From the NCBI RefSeq assembly GCF_014643255.1, contig NZ_BMJI01000010.1:1-64000 (forward strand): a stretch of 64,000 nt of DNA, in the 5' to 3' direction. Positions 44,990 through 53,109 of this stretch are shown one piece after another. Position 1 is the first letter of the stretch. Each line of letters opens with the position of its first letter. The position numbers and the translations under genes were made by a program. The notes under the pieces were generated by a model. It was not told the origin of the DNA. It was given only the letters and a program-made list of their open reading frames with translations, and did no database searches. The stretch is from Tersicoccus solisilvae (GTDB lineage Bacteria; Actinomycetota; Actinomycetes; Actinomycetales; Micrococcaceae).

Positions 44990-45927
44990 GAGAGGCCCTC
45001 CCCCGAGCTGCGGCCGCCGACCATGGCGACGAAGCGGTCCTCGAGGCTCTGACCGGCGCGCACCTCGTCGACGGTGCCCGCGGCGAGCACGTTGCCACCC
45101 GCGATGACGGCGACGTGGTCGCACATCCGCTGCACGAGGTCCATCACGTGGCTGGAGACGATCACGGTGCCCCCGGATCCCACGTAGGAGTGGAGGATCT
45201 GCCGGATGTTGGCCGCCGACACCGGATCCACCGACTCGAACGGCTCGTCGAGCACGAGCACGGCGGGGGCGTGGATCATGGCCGCGGCCAGGGCGATCTT
45301 CTTCGTCATGCCGGCGGAGTAGTCGACGACGGGGGTGCCTGCGTCGGCGGTCAGGTCGAGCGCGGTCATCAGGTCTCCGACGCGCTCGGCCACCGTCGCC
45401 TTGTCCATCCCGCGCAGCAGCCCGGCGTAGGTGACCAGTTGCTCGCCGGTGAGCCGGTCGAAGAGACGCACGCCGTCGGGCAGCACGCCGAGCATGCGCT
45501 TCGCGCGCAGCGGGTCGGCCCAGACGTCGACACCGCGTACGAGCACGCTGCCCTGCGTCGGGCGCAGCAGGCCCGTCGCCATCGACAGGCTCGTCGTCTT
45601 GCCCGCGCCGTTGGGGCCCACGAGTCCGTAGAAGGAGCCGGCGGGCACGTCCAGGCCGATGCCGTTGACGGCGACCTTCTGCCCGAAGACCTTGACCAGT
45701 CCGCGGACGGACAGGGCGAGCCGGTCCCGCTCCGGGCCCTCCGGGGCGAGCGGCGCCCAGGGGCCGAGCGGACGGGCCTGATCGGGTGGGGCGGGATCCT
45801 CCCGGCCGGGCTCGCGGCCGGCAGCCGGCCCGGGGTGGGTGGTCGGAGCGGCGGTCGGCTCGGTGACCGCCTGGGTCATCGGAGCGGTGGTCGGCTCGGT
45901 CGAGGGGTGGGCGGCGCGGTCGTCCAT
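44974..45927 (-). CDS. ABC exporter ATP-binding protein
   Basis: A 317-residue ATPase. Walker A is GPNGAGKTTS (about 100-109). The signature is the variant YSAGMTKKIALA, Walker B is VLVLDEPFESVD, and the H-loop is VIVSSHVMD. The first 60 residues are a Pro/Thr/Glu repeat-like tail (TEPTTAPMTQ, TEPTAAPTTH) with no known function. It starts from a leaderless promoter and is translationally linked to the permease gene. Confidence 0.92.
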   Translation of the reverse strand: MDDRAAHPSTEPTTAPMTQAVTEPTAAPTTHPGPAAGREPGREDPAPPDQARPLGPWAPLAPEGPERDRLALSVRGLVKVFGQKVAVNGIGLDVPAGSFYGLVGPNGAGKTTSLSMATGLLRPTQGSVLVRGVDVWADPLRAKRMLGVLPDGVRLFDRLTGEQLVTYAGLLRGMDKATVAERVGDLMTALDLTADAGTPVVDYSAGMTKKIALAAAMIHAPAVLVLDEPFESVDPVSAANIRQILHSYVGSGGTVIVSSHVMDLVQRMCDHVAVIAGGNVLAAGTVDEVRAGQSLEDRFVAMVGGRSSGEGLSWLHI

Positions 45928-45933
45928 GGCCTC

Positions 45934-45939
45934 AGCCTA
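45934..45939 (-). promoter_or_regulatory. Leaderless -10 box of the ABC ATPase gene
   Basis: TAGGCT on the minus strand, 6 nt (GAGGCC) before the ATG at 45927. The block CTAGGCTGAGG(C/T)CATG is shared with the thioredoxin-like gene. Confidence 0.6.
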
Positions 45940-46009
45940 GAGCGGGCGGTGCCGCCCGGTGTGGAGCCTGCACCGGACGAGGCACCAGGAGCGGGGTCCA
46001 CCACCCATC

Positions 46010-46080
46010 GTGAGTCAGCGGTGTCCGCCCGAAAGCCCTGCTCACAGAGCACCCTCCGCGGGCGAAACCGGCTGACTCAC
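46010..46080. repeat. 71-bp nested inverted repeat
   Basis: GTGAGTCAGC (46010-46019) pairs perfectly with GCTGACTCAC (46071-46080). Inside, CGCCCG (46026-46031) pairs with CGGGCG (46059-46064), and GCTC-ACA-GAGC (46040-46050) forms a small apical hairpin. A third CTGACTCA occurs at the end of the neighbouring gene (46139-46146). It lies in the 216-nt gap downstream of the thioredoxin-like gene. It may be a structured RNA or a large 3' stem. Confidence 0.8.
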
Positions 46081-46111
46081 GTGCCTCCGCGGGCGTAGCC
46101 GTCGGAGGCAC
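46081..46111 (-). terminator. Hairpin adjacent to the 71-bp inverted repeat
   Basis: GTGCCTCC (46081-46088) pairs with GGAGGCAC (46104-46111) around 15 nt. It lies 33 nt beyond the thioredoxin-like gene stop and is the most likely terminator of that gene. No U-run is visible. Confidence 0.5.
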
Positions 46112-46143
46112 CGGGCGGCTTGCACCACCGCGAGGCGCCTGAC

Positions 46144-47139
46144 TCAGAACAGGACGCGGGCGAGCGCGGACCGGGCCTGGGAGACGCGCGGGTCGGTGGC
46201 CCCGACGACGTCGAACAGCTCGACGAGTCGAGCCCGCGCGGCCTCCCTGTCGTCGCCGGCGCTGCGGCCGACGACGCCGATCAGCCGGGAGAAGGCGTCC
46301 TCGACGTGGCCGCCGCCGAGGTCGAGGTCGGCGACGGTCAGCTGGGCGTGCAGATCATCGGGACGGTCGGCCGCGGCGGCGCGCACCGCGGCCGCGTCGA
46401 CGCCGTCGAGGCGCTGCAGCAGCTGGACCTGGGCCAGTCCCACCGCGGCGTCGGCGTCGGCCGGGCTCTCGGCCAGGGCACGACGGTACGCCGCGATCGC
46501 CCGCTCGTAGTCGCCGGCGTCGATGGCGTCGACGGCCTCCTGGTGCAGAGGTGGCAGGGCCGGCTCGGCGTCGGTCGGCTCGTCGCCGGGCTCGTCCCCC
46601 TCGCCGCCGAGGGTGCCCGTCACCCCGTTGGCCTGCGCCACCTGCAGCAGCTCGTCGAAGAACGCGTCGATCTGGCTGGCCGGCTGGGCGCCCGTGAAGA
46701 GCGGCACCGGCTGCCCCTTGATCAGGGCGAACGTCGCGGGGACGCCCTGGACGGCGAACGCCTGGGTGATCTGCGGGTTCGCGTCGATGTCGATGGTGGC
46801 CAGGGCGAGGCGCCCGCCGCGGGCGTGCACCCGCTCGCCCATGAGATCCAGCATCTGCTGGGACATCTCGCTGGCCGAGGACCAGAGCTGGAGGATGACG
46901 GGAACCTGGCCGGAGAGCTGGGCCAGCTGGTTGATCCGCGCGTCGCTGCCCTCGACCACCCAGGGCGAGGGCGTGGAGGCGCCCGCGCCCGCGCCCGCGC
47001 CCGCGCCGGAGCCTGCGGCACCCGGCGTCCCGGCGGCGGACTCGGGGCGCTGCGCGCGCGCCTTGAGCGCGGAGAGGTCCACGGCACCGCGCAGGTTCAT
47101 CGAGGAGGGCACCGGCGAACCGGGGCGAGGAGTGGTCAT
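46144..47139 (-). CDS. Thioredoxin-like TPR protein (YbbN/CnoX-like)
   Basis: A 331-residue protein. Residues about 58-170 form a thioredoxin fold in which the active-site CXXC is replaced by SSASE, so it cannot do thiol exchange. Residues about 195-325 are TPR-like helices (EAVDAIDAGDYERAIAAYRRALAESPADADA). This is the layout of the CnoX/YbbN co-chaperone family. A glycine-alanine run (GAGAGAGAGA, about 45-54), encoded by a GCCCGC-type 6-bp repeat, joins the N-terminal tail to the fold. It starts from a leaderless promoter. Confidence 0.85.
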   Translation of the reverse strand: MTTPRPGSPVPSSMNLRGAVDLSALKARAQRPESAAGTPGAAGSGAGAGAGAGASTPSPWVVEGSDARINQLAQLSGQVPVILQLWSSASEMSQQMLDLMGERVHARGGRLALATIDIDANPQITQAFAVQGVPATFALIKGQPVPLFTGAQPASQIDAFFDELLQVAQANGVTGTLGGEGDEPGDEPTDAEPALPPLHQEAVDAIDAGDYERAIAAYRRALAESPADADAAVGLAQVQLLQRLDGVDAAAVRAAAADRPDDLHAQLTVADLDLGGGHVEDAFSRLIGVVGRSAGDDREAARARLVELFDVVGATDPRVSQARSALARVLF

Positions 47140-47145
47140 GACCTC

Positions 47146-47151
47146 AGCCTA
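47146..47151 (-). promoter_or_regulatory. Leaderless -10 box of the thioredoxin-like gene
   Basis: TAGGCT on the minus strand, 6 nt (GAGGTC) before the ATG at 47139. Nearly identical to the promoter of the ABC ATPase gene. Confidence 0.6.
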
Positions 47152-47214
47152 GCCAGCCGCCCCCGAGCGGGCACATCGGCGCCGAGCCCGCGCCGCCGGT
47201 CGGCGCCGCCCCGA

Positions 47215-49092
47215 TCAGCGGCGCGTGACGGAGAGCAGCTCCTGCGCCGCGCCGATCACCTGCGCCGCTTCCCGTGACCCGGCCGCGGGCACGTACAGCA
47301 CCACGGATTCGCCGTACCGGATCTCGACGGGCGTGCGGGCCGTCGTCCCGCCGGCCAGGGCCGCCAGCTCGGAGCGCAGGGTGATGGTGCCGCCCTTCTC
47401 CTTCGGCGCCACCGCCACCGTGTTCCGCAGGGTGCCGATCACCAGTGCCCCGCCGTCGGAGGTCTGCAGCACGCGGGTCAGGGCGGTGTCCGGGGTGTGC
47501 TTCGCGGTGATCCGCGCCCCGGTGTTGGCCTTGACGGCGGCGGCCTGACCGGCGATCAGCTGGTCGACGAACCGGTTCTTCGCGATCGTGCGGGTGTAGG
47601 CGGGACGACCGGCGTCGAGCACGGATGCGAGCGCGGCCAGCGCCGCCCGCGGCGAGCTGGTCAGGCCGTCCGCTCGGGCCGGATCGAGGGGGCGGGCGGC
47701 GGGTCGGTCGGAGCCGGCCTGCGGGAACGTGGTGCCGGGCAGCAGCCCCACCGCGGAGACGACCCGGTAGTTCTCCCGCGCCGACGACTGCGTCAGGGTG
47801 AGGATCTGCGGCACGGTGCTGTCGTCGTCCTTGGTCACCATGACGACGGTGCGCGGCCACCCGGTTCCGGTGGTGATCATCTGCGCGAGCACGGGCCCCG
47901 CGGCGATGGCGGCGGGCGCGCGGTAGGACGGCGCCGTCGCGCGGATCCGGTAGTTGGCGGTGCGCTCCGCGAGGGCCTCCCCGCTCATCCGCGACGTCAG
48001 GGCGGCAGCCGAGCGCGCCGCGTCGGCGCGGCCGACCACGTCCGCGATCGAGCCCATGATGCGGTCCACCTGGGGCGGCTGCAGGGCGAGGGTGGCGTCG
48101 GCGGTGGCGGACGCCGGGGCGGTGGCGCCGGGAGTCCCGCTCGGGGCGGCCGCCGCCGGCCGGGCACCCGAGGTCAGGACGGCACAGGTCAGGACAGCGC
48201 AGGTCAGCGCCAGCGCGAGGCCGCCGGGGACCACCGCGCGGCGCATCGACCGGGGTCGCGGACGATCGGCCGTGCTGCGCTGTTCGCCCGGCGCGGGGTC
48301 GGAGGCGGTACCGCCGGCGCCGGCGGTGCCGTAGTCGGGCCGGTAGGTGCCGGTCGGGACGGTCGCCGGGCCGGCCGGATCGTTCGTGGTGGTGGGCACG
48401 GCGGTCGACCCGGAGCGTGCGGCGCCCGCGACCGCCGGTGCGGCGTGCCGGCCGTGCCCGCGGCCCGGGCCGGCAGCGGGCCGGCCGCGGCCGGGGGCGC
48501 GCCGCCACAGCACCAGCAGCGCGAGGCCGGCGACGAGCGCGACGGCGCCGAGCACGATCAGCGGCACCGCCCACGGCGTGGACCGGTCGTTCGCCCACGT
48601 GAGGGTGACGTCCGACGGGGCGGCCCCGCCGCCGTCGCCGGTCAGCAGCAGCGACCAGTCCCCGTCCGCGGGAACGGTCCACCGCTGTGTCAGTTCGCCC
48701 GTGGCCCGTTGCGCACTGACGAAGAGGTCGGCGTCCACCGGAGTCGGTACCCGCGCCTCGCCGTCGGTCGTCGTCGTGGCCAGGCCGTCGCCCTGCGCAC
48801 GCACGGTCGTGTGCGCCGCGGGGCCGACCCACGCGTCGACGTCGGCGCTGCGGCCCTGGGCCAGGACGAACGCGCCGGCCGCCCTGATCGACACATCGAC
48901 GTCCCTGCCGGCACCGATGCCGGCGATCCCGGAGTCGAGGACGGTGACCGGCGCGGAGCCCGACGGCGCGGGAGCCGAGACGGACGTCGTCGCCGGCGGC
49001 AGCCACCAGGTGCGCATCCCGATGCCCGCCAGCAGGGCCACGAGCCCGACCGCCAGGAGCGCCATCGCGCCGATTCGTCGGACCCTCGTCAT
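47215..49092 (-). CDS. Membrane-anchored DUF8094-like protein
   Basis: About 625 residues with a complex layout. A signal-anchor-like helix lies at residues 5-25, then an external beta-rich region up to about 155, and a second helix (VPLIVLGAVALVAGLALLVLWRR). An Ala/Pro/Gly-rich linker, a third helix near 250 and a C-terminal extracellular domain follow. The C-terminal domain resembles the DUF8094 family. Function is unknown; it is probably exposed at the cell surface. I chose the ATG at 49092, which has GGGAG upstream; a GTG at 49110 is also in frame. Confidence 0.7.
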   Translation of the reverse strand: MTRVRRIGAMALLAVGLVALLAGIGMRTWWLPPATTSVSAPAPSGSAPVTVLDSGIAGIGAGRDVDVSIRAAGAFVLAQGRSADVDAWVGPAAHTTVRAQGDGLATTTTDGEARVPTPVDADLFVSAQRATGELTQRWTVPADGDWSLLLTGDGGGAAPSDVTLTWANDRSTPWAVPLIVLGAVALVAGLALLVLWRRAPGRGRPAAGPGRGHGRHAAPAVAGAARSGSTAVPTTTNDPAGPATVPTGTYRPDYGTAGAGGTASDPAPGEQRSTADRPRPRSMRRAVVPGGLALALTCAVLTCAVLTSGARPAAAAPSGTPGATAPASATADATLALQPPQVDRIMGSIADVVGRADAARSAAALTSRMSGEALAERTANYRIRATAPSYRAPAAIAAGPVLAQMITTGTGWPRTVVMVTKDDDSTVPQILTLTQSSARENYRVVSAVGLLPGTTFPQAGSDRPAARPLDPARADGLTSSPRAALAALASVLDAGRPAYTRTIAKNRFVDQLIAGQAAAVKANTGARITAKHTPDTALTRVLQTSDGGALVIGTLRNTVAVAPKEKGGTITLRSELAALAGGTTARTPVEIRYGESVVLYVPAAGSREAAQVIGAAQELLSVTRR

Positions 49093-49336
49093 CGGCACGG
49101 CATCTCCCACGTCGGTTCTCGTCCTCGGTCCGGCCGGTCACCGGCGGGGGAATCGCCGCGCACCGCGCGTGTCCCACGCCCGGAACGGCCGGTCAATGGT
49201 AACCATCTCGTTGTCGGGGCCTCCAAACTCGCGACCCTCGACTGGACCGGGCACCCGGACACCAAGCACACTGAGCACTGGCGTGCACCACGATCCCGCG
49301 GTGCACGACGACGACGATGGACGAGAGGGTGCGCCG

Positions 49337-50626
49337 GTGGACACGGAATCGGACCGACCGGACGAGGAGCCGCGCCTGTCCCCGCCCCCGGCCGGCCCGG
49401 CGACGGGACCCCGGCCGCCCTGGTGGCGCCGCGCGGCGCGCCGCGTCATCAGGCCGATCCCCGGCGCGCAGCCCCGGCGCCGGTTCGACCTCCCCCCGGA
49501 GGTGGAGGCGGTCAAGCACCACTACTTCGACGCCGACGGCAACGAGGTCAACGCCGAGGACCTGGCGTACGGCCCTCCGGGACCGATCGGAACGGGGCGC
49601 AGTCCCCTGTACTGGGGTTTCCTCGGCACGGTCGGCGTCGGCATCGCACTCGGCCTCTACTACGTCGTCACGTCGAACAGCCAGCTGCTGCTGTGGATCG
49701 CGGCCGCGCTGTTCATCTCGCTCGGTCTTGAGCCCGTCGTCCGCTGGCTGGAGAAGCACGGGGTCCCGCGGCCGCTCGGCATCATCGGCGTCCTGCTCGT
49801 GCTCGCCGGCGGCGTCGCGATCTTCATCGCGACCCTGATCCCGACCATCGTGGACCAGACCAGCCAGCTGGTGCAGGCCGCGCCGGGGTTCGTCCAGGAC
49901 TTCCTCGACTCGGACCTTTTCCACCAGGTGGACGGTCAGCTGAACGTCCGTTCCTGGGTCGAGACCGAGGCGACGAAGTTCTTCTCCAACTCCTCGGCCG
50001 TCGGTTCGGTGGCCGGCGGGGTGCTCGGCATCGGCACGGCGATCGTCAACTCCCTGTTCGGGACCCTGATCGTGCTCGTGCTGACCCTGTACTTCCTCGC
50101 CTCCATGCCGGCGATGAAGCGCTGGGCGTACCGGTTGGCGCCGCGCTCCCGCCGCACCCGCGTCGAGACGCTCGGCGAGGCGATCACCGACGGCGTCGGC
50201 AACTACGTGATCGGGCAGGCCGTCGTCGCGCTGCTCAACGCCGCGTTCGCATTCATCGTGATGTCGATCGTCGGCGTCCCGTTTTCGGTGCTGCTCACGT
50301 TCCTGGTCGCCCTGCTCGCGTTCATCCCCCTGGTCGGCGGGATGATCGCCGGGGTGCTGGTGTCCCTGATCGCGCTGACCGCCGGCTGGCAGACGGCCGT
50401 GGCGTTCGCGATCTGCTACTTCGCCTACCTGCAGTTCGAGGCGTACTTCGTCTCGCCGCGCATCATGCAGCGGGCCGTCGCGGTGCCGGGCGCGGTCGCG
50501 GTGATCGCCGTGATCGCCGGCGGCTCACTCCTGGGTGTGCTCGGCGCGCTGATGGCGATTCCGACGGCGGCCGCGGTCCTGCTGCTCGTGCGGGAGGTCT
50601 TCATCGCCCGGCAGGACCGGCTGTGA
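49337..50626 (+). CDS. AI-2E family transporter
   Basis: About 429 residues with an Arg/Pro-rich cytosolic N-terminus of about 75 residues followed by 7-8 membrane helices. Family signatures are LGLEPVVRWLEKHGVPRPLGI, LVALLAFIPLVGGMIAGVLVSLIAL and FEAYFVSPRIMQRAVAVPGAVAVIAVIAGGSLLGVLGALMAIP. The family includes AI-2 exporters and Na+/H+ antiporters; no substrate can be given. I chose the GTG at 49337 because GAGAGGG lies 7 nt upstream; in-frame GTGs at 49283 and 49301 are alternatives. It is divergent from the DUF8094-like gene. Confidence 0.83.
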   Translation: MDTESDRPDEEPRLSPPPAGPATGPRPPWWRRAARRVIRPIPGAQPRRRFDLPPEVEAVKHHYFDADGNEVNAEDLAYGPPGPIGTGRSPLYWGFLGTVGVGIALGLYYVVTSNSQLLLWIAAALFISLGLEPVVRWLEKHGVPRPLGIIGVLLVLAGGVAIFIATLIPTIVDQTSQLVQAAPGFVQDFLDSDLFHQVDGQLNVRSWVETEATKFFSNSSAVGSVAGGVLGIGTAIVNSLFGTLIVLVLTLYFLASMPAMKRWAYRLAPRSRRTRVETLGEAITDGVGNYVIGQAVVALLNAAFAFIVMSIVGVPFSVLLTFLVALLAFIPLVGGMIAGVLVSLIALTAGWQTAVAFAICYFAYLQFEAYFVSPRIMQRAVAVPGAVAVIAVIAGGSLLGVLGALMAIPTAAAVLLLVREVFIARQDRL

Positions 50627-50655
50627 GGCCGTCCGGCTGACCGCCCGGCGGGATA

Positions 50656-51450
50656 TCAGTCGGCCGCGGTGGCAACCGGCCCGTCGAACGTGGCCGGCAG
50701 GGTCACGGTCCCGGGGCCGCGGACGACGTCGACGATCTCCTGCAGCGCCCGGCCGACGTACTTCTCCCCCACCCACAGGTGCTTGGCGCCGTCGACGCCG
50801 GTCAGCTCGCACTGCGGCACGGCCGCGAAACGCTCGGTGGCCTCGGCCGGCCGGAGGAAGTCGTCGTGCTCGGGCACGAGTACCCGCAACGGCTTGCCCG
50901 ACGCGCGCCAGGCCGCCAGGTCGGCGTCGCCGGCGCGGCGCAGCGGCGGGGACAGCAGGATGGCGCCCTCGATCCGGTCGGCCACCGGCGGGACCGCCCC
51001 GTGCTTGAGCGCCAGCTCCGTGCCGAAGGACCAGCCGACCAGCCAGCGGGCGGGCAGCCCGCGCTCGACGGCGAACGCGGTGGCGGCATCGACGTCGGCC
51101 CGCTCCGCCTCCCCGTCGCCGAATTCGCCCTCGCTGCAGCCGCGCGGGGAGCAGGTGCCCCGGGTGTTGAACCGCAGCACGGCCAGGTCCGCGAGCGCCG
51201 GCAGCCGGTAGGACGCCTTGCGGAACACGTGCGAATCCATGAAGCCGCCCGCCGTGGGCAGCGGGTGCAGGGTGACGAGGGTGGCCACCGGGTCCCGGTC
51301 GGCCGGCAGTGCGAGCTCCCCGACCAGGGTCAGCCCGTCGGAGGTGTGCAGCTCGATGTTCTCCCGCCGGGCGGGCAGCACCGTCGCGGCCCGGATCGGA
51401 GCCGGCTCGTCGGCGGCGCGGAAGTCGAAGGTCGGGGCGGCGGAGGTCAT
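50656..51450 (-). CDS. Alpha/beta hydrolase
   Basis: A 264-residue hydrolase of the dienelactone-hydrolase-like group without a secretion signal. The nucleophile elbow is GWSFGTEL (about 150), the acid lies in VPEHDDFLRP and the histidine in DGAKHLWVGE. The oxyanion region is HPLPTAGGFMDS. Substrate unknown. It is convergent with the AI-2E transporter and starts from a leaderless promoter. Confidence 0.8.
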   Translation of the reverse strand: MTSAAPTFDFRAADEPAPIRAATVLPARRENIELHTSDGLTLVGELALPADRDPVATLVTLHPLPTAGGFMDSHVFRKASYRLPALADLAVLRFNTRGTCSPRGCSEGEFGDGEAERADVDAATAFAVERGLPARWLVGWSFGTELALKHGAVPPVADRIEGAILLSPPLRRAGDADLAAWRASGKPLRVLVPEHDDFLRPAEATERFAAVPQCELTGVDGAKHLWVGEKYVGRALQEIVDVVRGPGTVTLPATFDGPVATAAD

Positions 51451-51456
51451 CCGGTC

Positions 51457-51462
51457 AGTGTA
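51457..51462 (-). promoter_or_regulatory. Leaderless -10 box of the alpha/beta hydrolase
   Basis: TACACT on the minus strand, 6 nt (GACCGG) before the ATG at 51450. Confidence 0.55.
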
Positions 51463-51500
51463 TCGACGGTCGACGGTCGCTCCGGCGAGGGTGGGCGCGC

Positions 51501-51821
51501 TCAGCGGAACGCGCGCCAGCAGCGCTCGTGCCAGTGCCGCCGATCGGCCGCGGCCGCCTCGTCGCCCATGATCCAGTCGGCCCGCCAGGCCACCACGTGC
51601 GCCGTGCCGGGCAGCACGGCGTTGCCGCACCCGGGACACACGTAGCTCTTGACGGCACGCTGGGCGCTGACGGGCGCGACGACGAACTCGCCGCGTCGGG
51701 TGCTCTCCGTGCGGCGGATCCCGCCGAGCAGGTTCTCGACGTCGCGCGGCTCCGGTGCCGGGCGTCGCCCGCGCCGCACCGAGGGCCGCGACGGGCGGGA
51801 GGGACGGTTGGAGCGGGGCAC
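51501..51821 (-). CDS. Small conserved zinc-finger protein
   Basis: A 106-residue protein encoded divergently from nucS. An Arg/Pro/Ser-rich basic N-terminus (about 1-30) precedes a compact zinc-binding region: YVCPGCGNAVLPGTAHVV (C-x2-C) and HWHERCWRAF (H-x3-C). Similar small proteins are conserved beside nucS in actinobacteria. The basic tail suggests nucleic-acid binding. The GTG at 51821 has GGGAG upstream. Function unknown; a link to mismatch repair by NucS is only positional. Confidence 0.75.
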   Translation of the reverse strand: MPRSNRPSRPSRPSVRRGRRPAPEPRDVENLLGGIRRTESTRRGEFVVAPVSAQRAVKSYVCPGCGNAVLPGTAHVVAWRADWIMGDEAAAADRRHWHERCWRAFR

Positions 51822-51842
51822 GCTCCCATTCTGCCCGGCCGG

Positions 51843-51848
51843 TAGAGT
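51843..51848 (+). promoter_or_regulatory. Leaderless -10 box of nucS
   Basis: TAGAGT followed by 6 nt (CGAACG) and the GTG at 51855. Confidence 0.6.
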
Positions 51849-51854
51849 CGAACG

Positions 51855-52550
51855 GTGCGTCTGACCATTGCCCGCTGTTCCGTCGACTACGTCGGGAGGC
51901 TGCGCGCCCACCTGCCGCTGGCCACCCGGCTGCTCCTGGTCAAGGCCGACGGCTCGGTGCTGGTGCACTCCGACGGTGGCTCCTACAAGCCGCTGAACTG
52001 GATGAGCCCGCCGGCCACCCTGCGCATCAGCGAGCCGGACGAGGAAGCCGCCGCCGCCGGCGCCGTCAGCATCTGGACCGTGCAGCACGCCAAGACCGAC
52101 GACCGGCTCGTCATCACCATCGAGGAGATCCTGCACGAGAGCAGTCACGACCTCGGCGTCGACCCCGGGCTGATCAAGGACGGCGTCGAGGCGGATCTGC
52201 AGCGCCTGCTGGCCGACCAGATCCACACCATCGGCGCGGGCTGGTCGGTGGTCCGCCGGGAGTACCCGACGGCGATCGGTCCGGTCGACATCCTCGTCCG
52301 CGACGCCGACGGGGGCACCGTCGCGATCGAGATCAAGCGGCGCGGCGACATCGACGGCGTCGAACAGCTCACGCGGTACCTCGAGTTGCTCAACCGGGAC
52401 CCGCTGCTGGCCCCGGTGCGCGGCGTCTTCGCGGCGCAGCAGATCAAGCCGCAGGCACGGGTGCTGGCGACCGATCGCGGCATCGACTGCGTGACCCTGG
52501 ACTACGACGCGCTGCGCGGGGTCGACGACGCGCACACCCGCCTGTTCTGA
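51855..52550 (+). CDS. nucS: Mismatch-specific endonuclease NucS/EndoMS
   Basis: A 231-residue nuclease that starts the non-canonical mismatch repair of actinobacteria lacking MutS/MutL. The N-terminal dimerisation and DNA-binding domain spans about 1-110. The C-terminal RecB-like nuclease has GPVDILVRD and VAIEIKRRG (D and E-x-K, about 138-158) and QLTRYLELL. The protein ends in THTRLF, a C-terminal hydrophobic tail that fits sliding-clamp binding. It starts at a leaderless GTG. Confidence 0.95.
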   Translation: MRLTIARCSVDYVGRLRAHLPLATRLLLVKADGSVLVHSDGGSYKPLNWMSPPATLRISEPDEEAAAAGAVSIWTVQHAKTDDRLVITIEEILHESSHDLGVDPGLIKDGVEADLQRLLADQIHTIGAGWSVVRREYPTAIGPVDILVRDADGGTVAIEIKRRGDIDGVEQLTRYLELLNRDPLLAPVRGVFAAQQIKPQARVLATDRGIDCVTLDYDALRGVDDAHTRLF

Positions 52551-52608
52551 GGTCCGGCGCCGCCGTCGAGGTCCCTGTCACGTCGCGGCACCGGAGCCTG
52601 ACACCGCG

Positions 52609-52791
52609 TTGACCCGGCCCTTCCCATGTGTTTTGCTTGTGGTGTCTTTGTGGTTGGATTTTCCGCTCGCAAGGCCGTTGCGAGCGATGATCCGCAACTG
52701 AGCCCTCCGGGTTCCGTGCGTCTCCTCGTCAGTAACGACGACCGGTACGAGGTGTGCCGGTCTTCACCGCACCATCATGAGGAGAAATTCG
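52609..52791 (+). promoter_or_regulatory. Promoter and structured 5' leader of the cold-shock gene
   Basis: TTGACC (52609-52614) is a good -35; TTTGCT (52632-52637) is a weak -10 at 17 nt spacing. The long T-rich leader contains a perfect hairpin CGCTCGCAA-GGCCG-TTGCGAGCG (52665-52687) and a second stem GACCGG/CCGGTC (52740-52762), the latter close to the ribosome-binding site. A long structured leader is typical of CspA-type mRNAs, where temperature changes its fold. Confidence 0.6.
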
Positions 52792-52995
52792 ATGGCACAG
52801 GGAACCGTCAAGTGGTTCAACGCTGAAAAGGGCTTCGGGTTCATCACCCCGGACGACTCCGACGGCGACGTGTTCGTCCACTACTCGGAGATCCAGACGA
52901 ACGGCTTCCGCACCCTGGACGAGAACCAGCGCGTGTCCTTCGAGATCGGTCAGGGCCAGAAGGGCCCGCAGGCCACCGGCGTCACCGTCATCTGA
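52792..52995 (+). CDS. Cold-shock protein (CspA family)
   Basis: A 67-residue single-domain RNA chaperone. RNP1 is KGFGFITP (about 15-22) and RNP2 is VFVHYSEI (about 28-35). [10 protein letters not shown] opens the domain and [10 protein letters not shown] closes it. GAGGAGAA precedes the ATG; an in-frame ATG 15 nt upstream is less likely. A classical terminator follows the gene. Confidence 0.96.
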   Translation: MAQGTVKWFNAEKGFGFITPDDSDGDVFVHYSEIQTNGFRTLDENQRVSFEIGQGQKGPQATGVTVI

Positions 52996-53013
52996 TCTCG
53001 GCGTCACTGCGAG

Positions 53014-53046
53014 AAGGCCCCCGGCAGCACGGCTGCCGGGGGCCTT
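53014..53046. terminator. Rho-independent-type terminator between cspA-like gene and DUF2550
   Basis: Fifteen-base perfect arms AAGGCCCCCGGCAGC (53014-53028) and their complement (53032-53046) with a 3-nt loop, followed by CTTCGTCC. It lies 18 nt after the cold-shock stop and 63 nt beyond the DUF2550 stop on the other strand, so it may serve both convergent units. Confidence 0.85.
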
Positions 53047-53109
53047 CTTCGTCCGTCCCCGGCCCGGGAGGACGCTGGGCGTGAACGGCCGCGCCGTCGT
53101 GGGAAGGCG

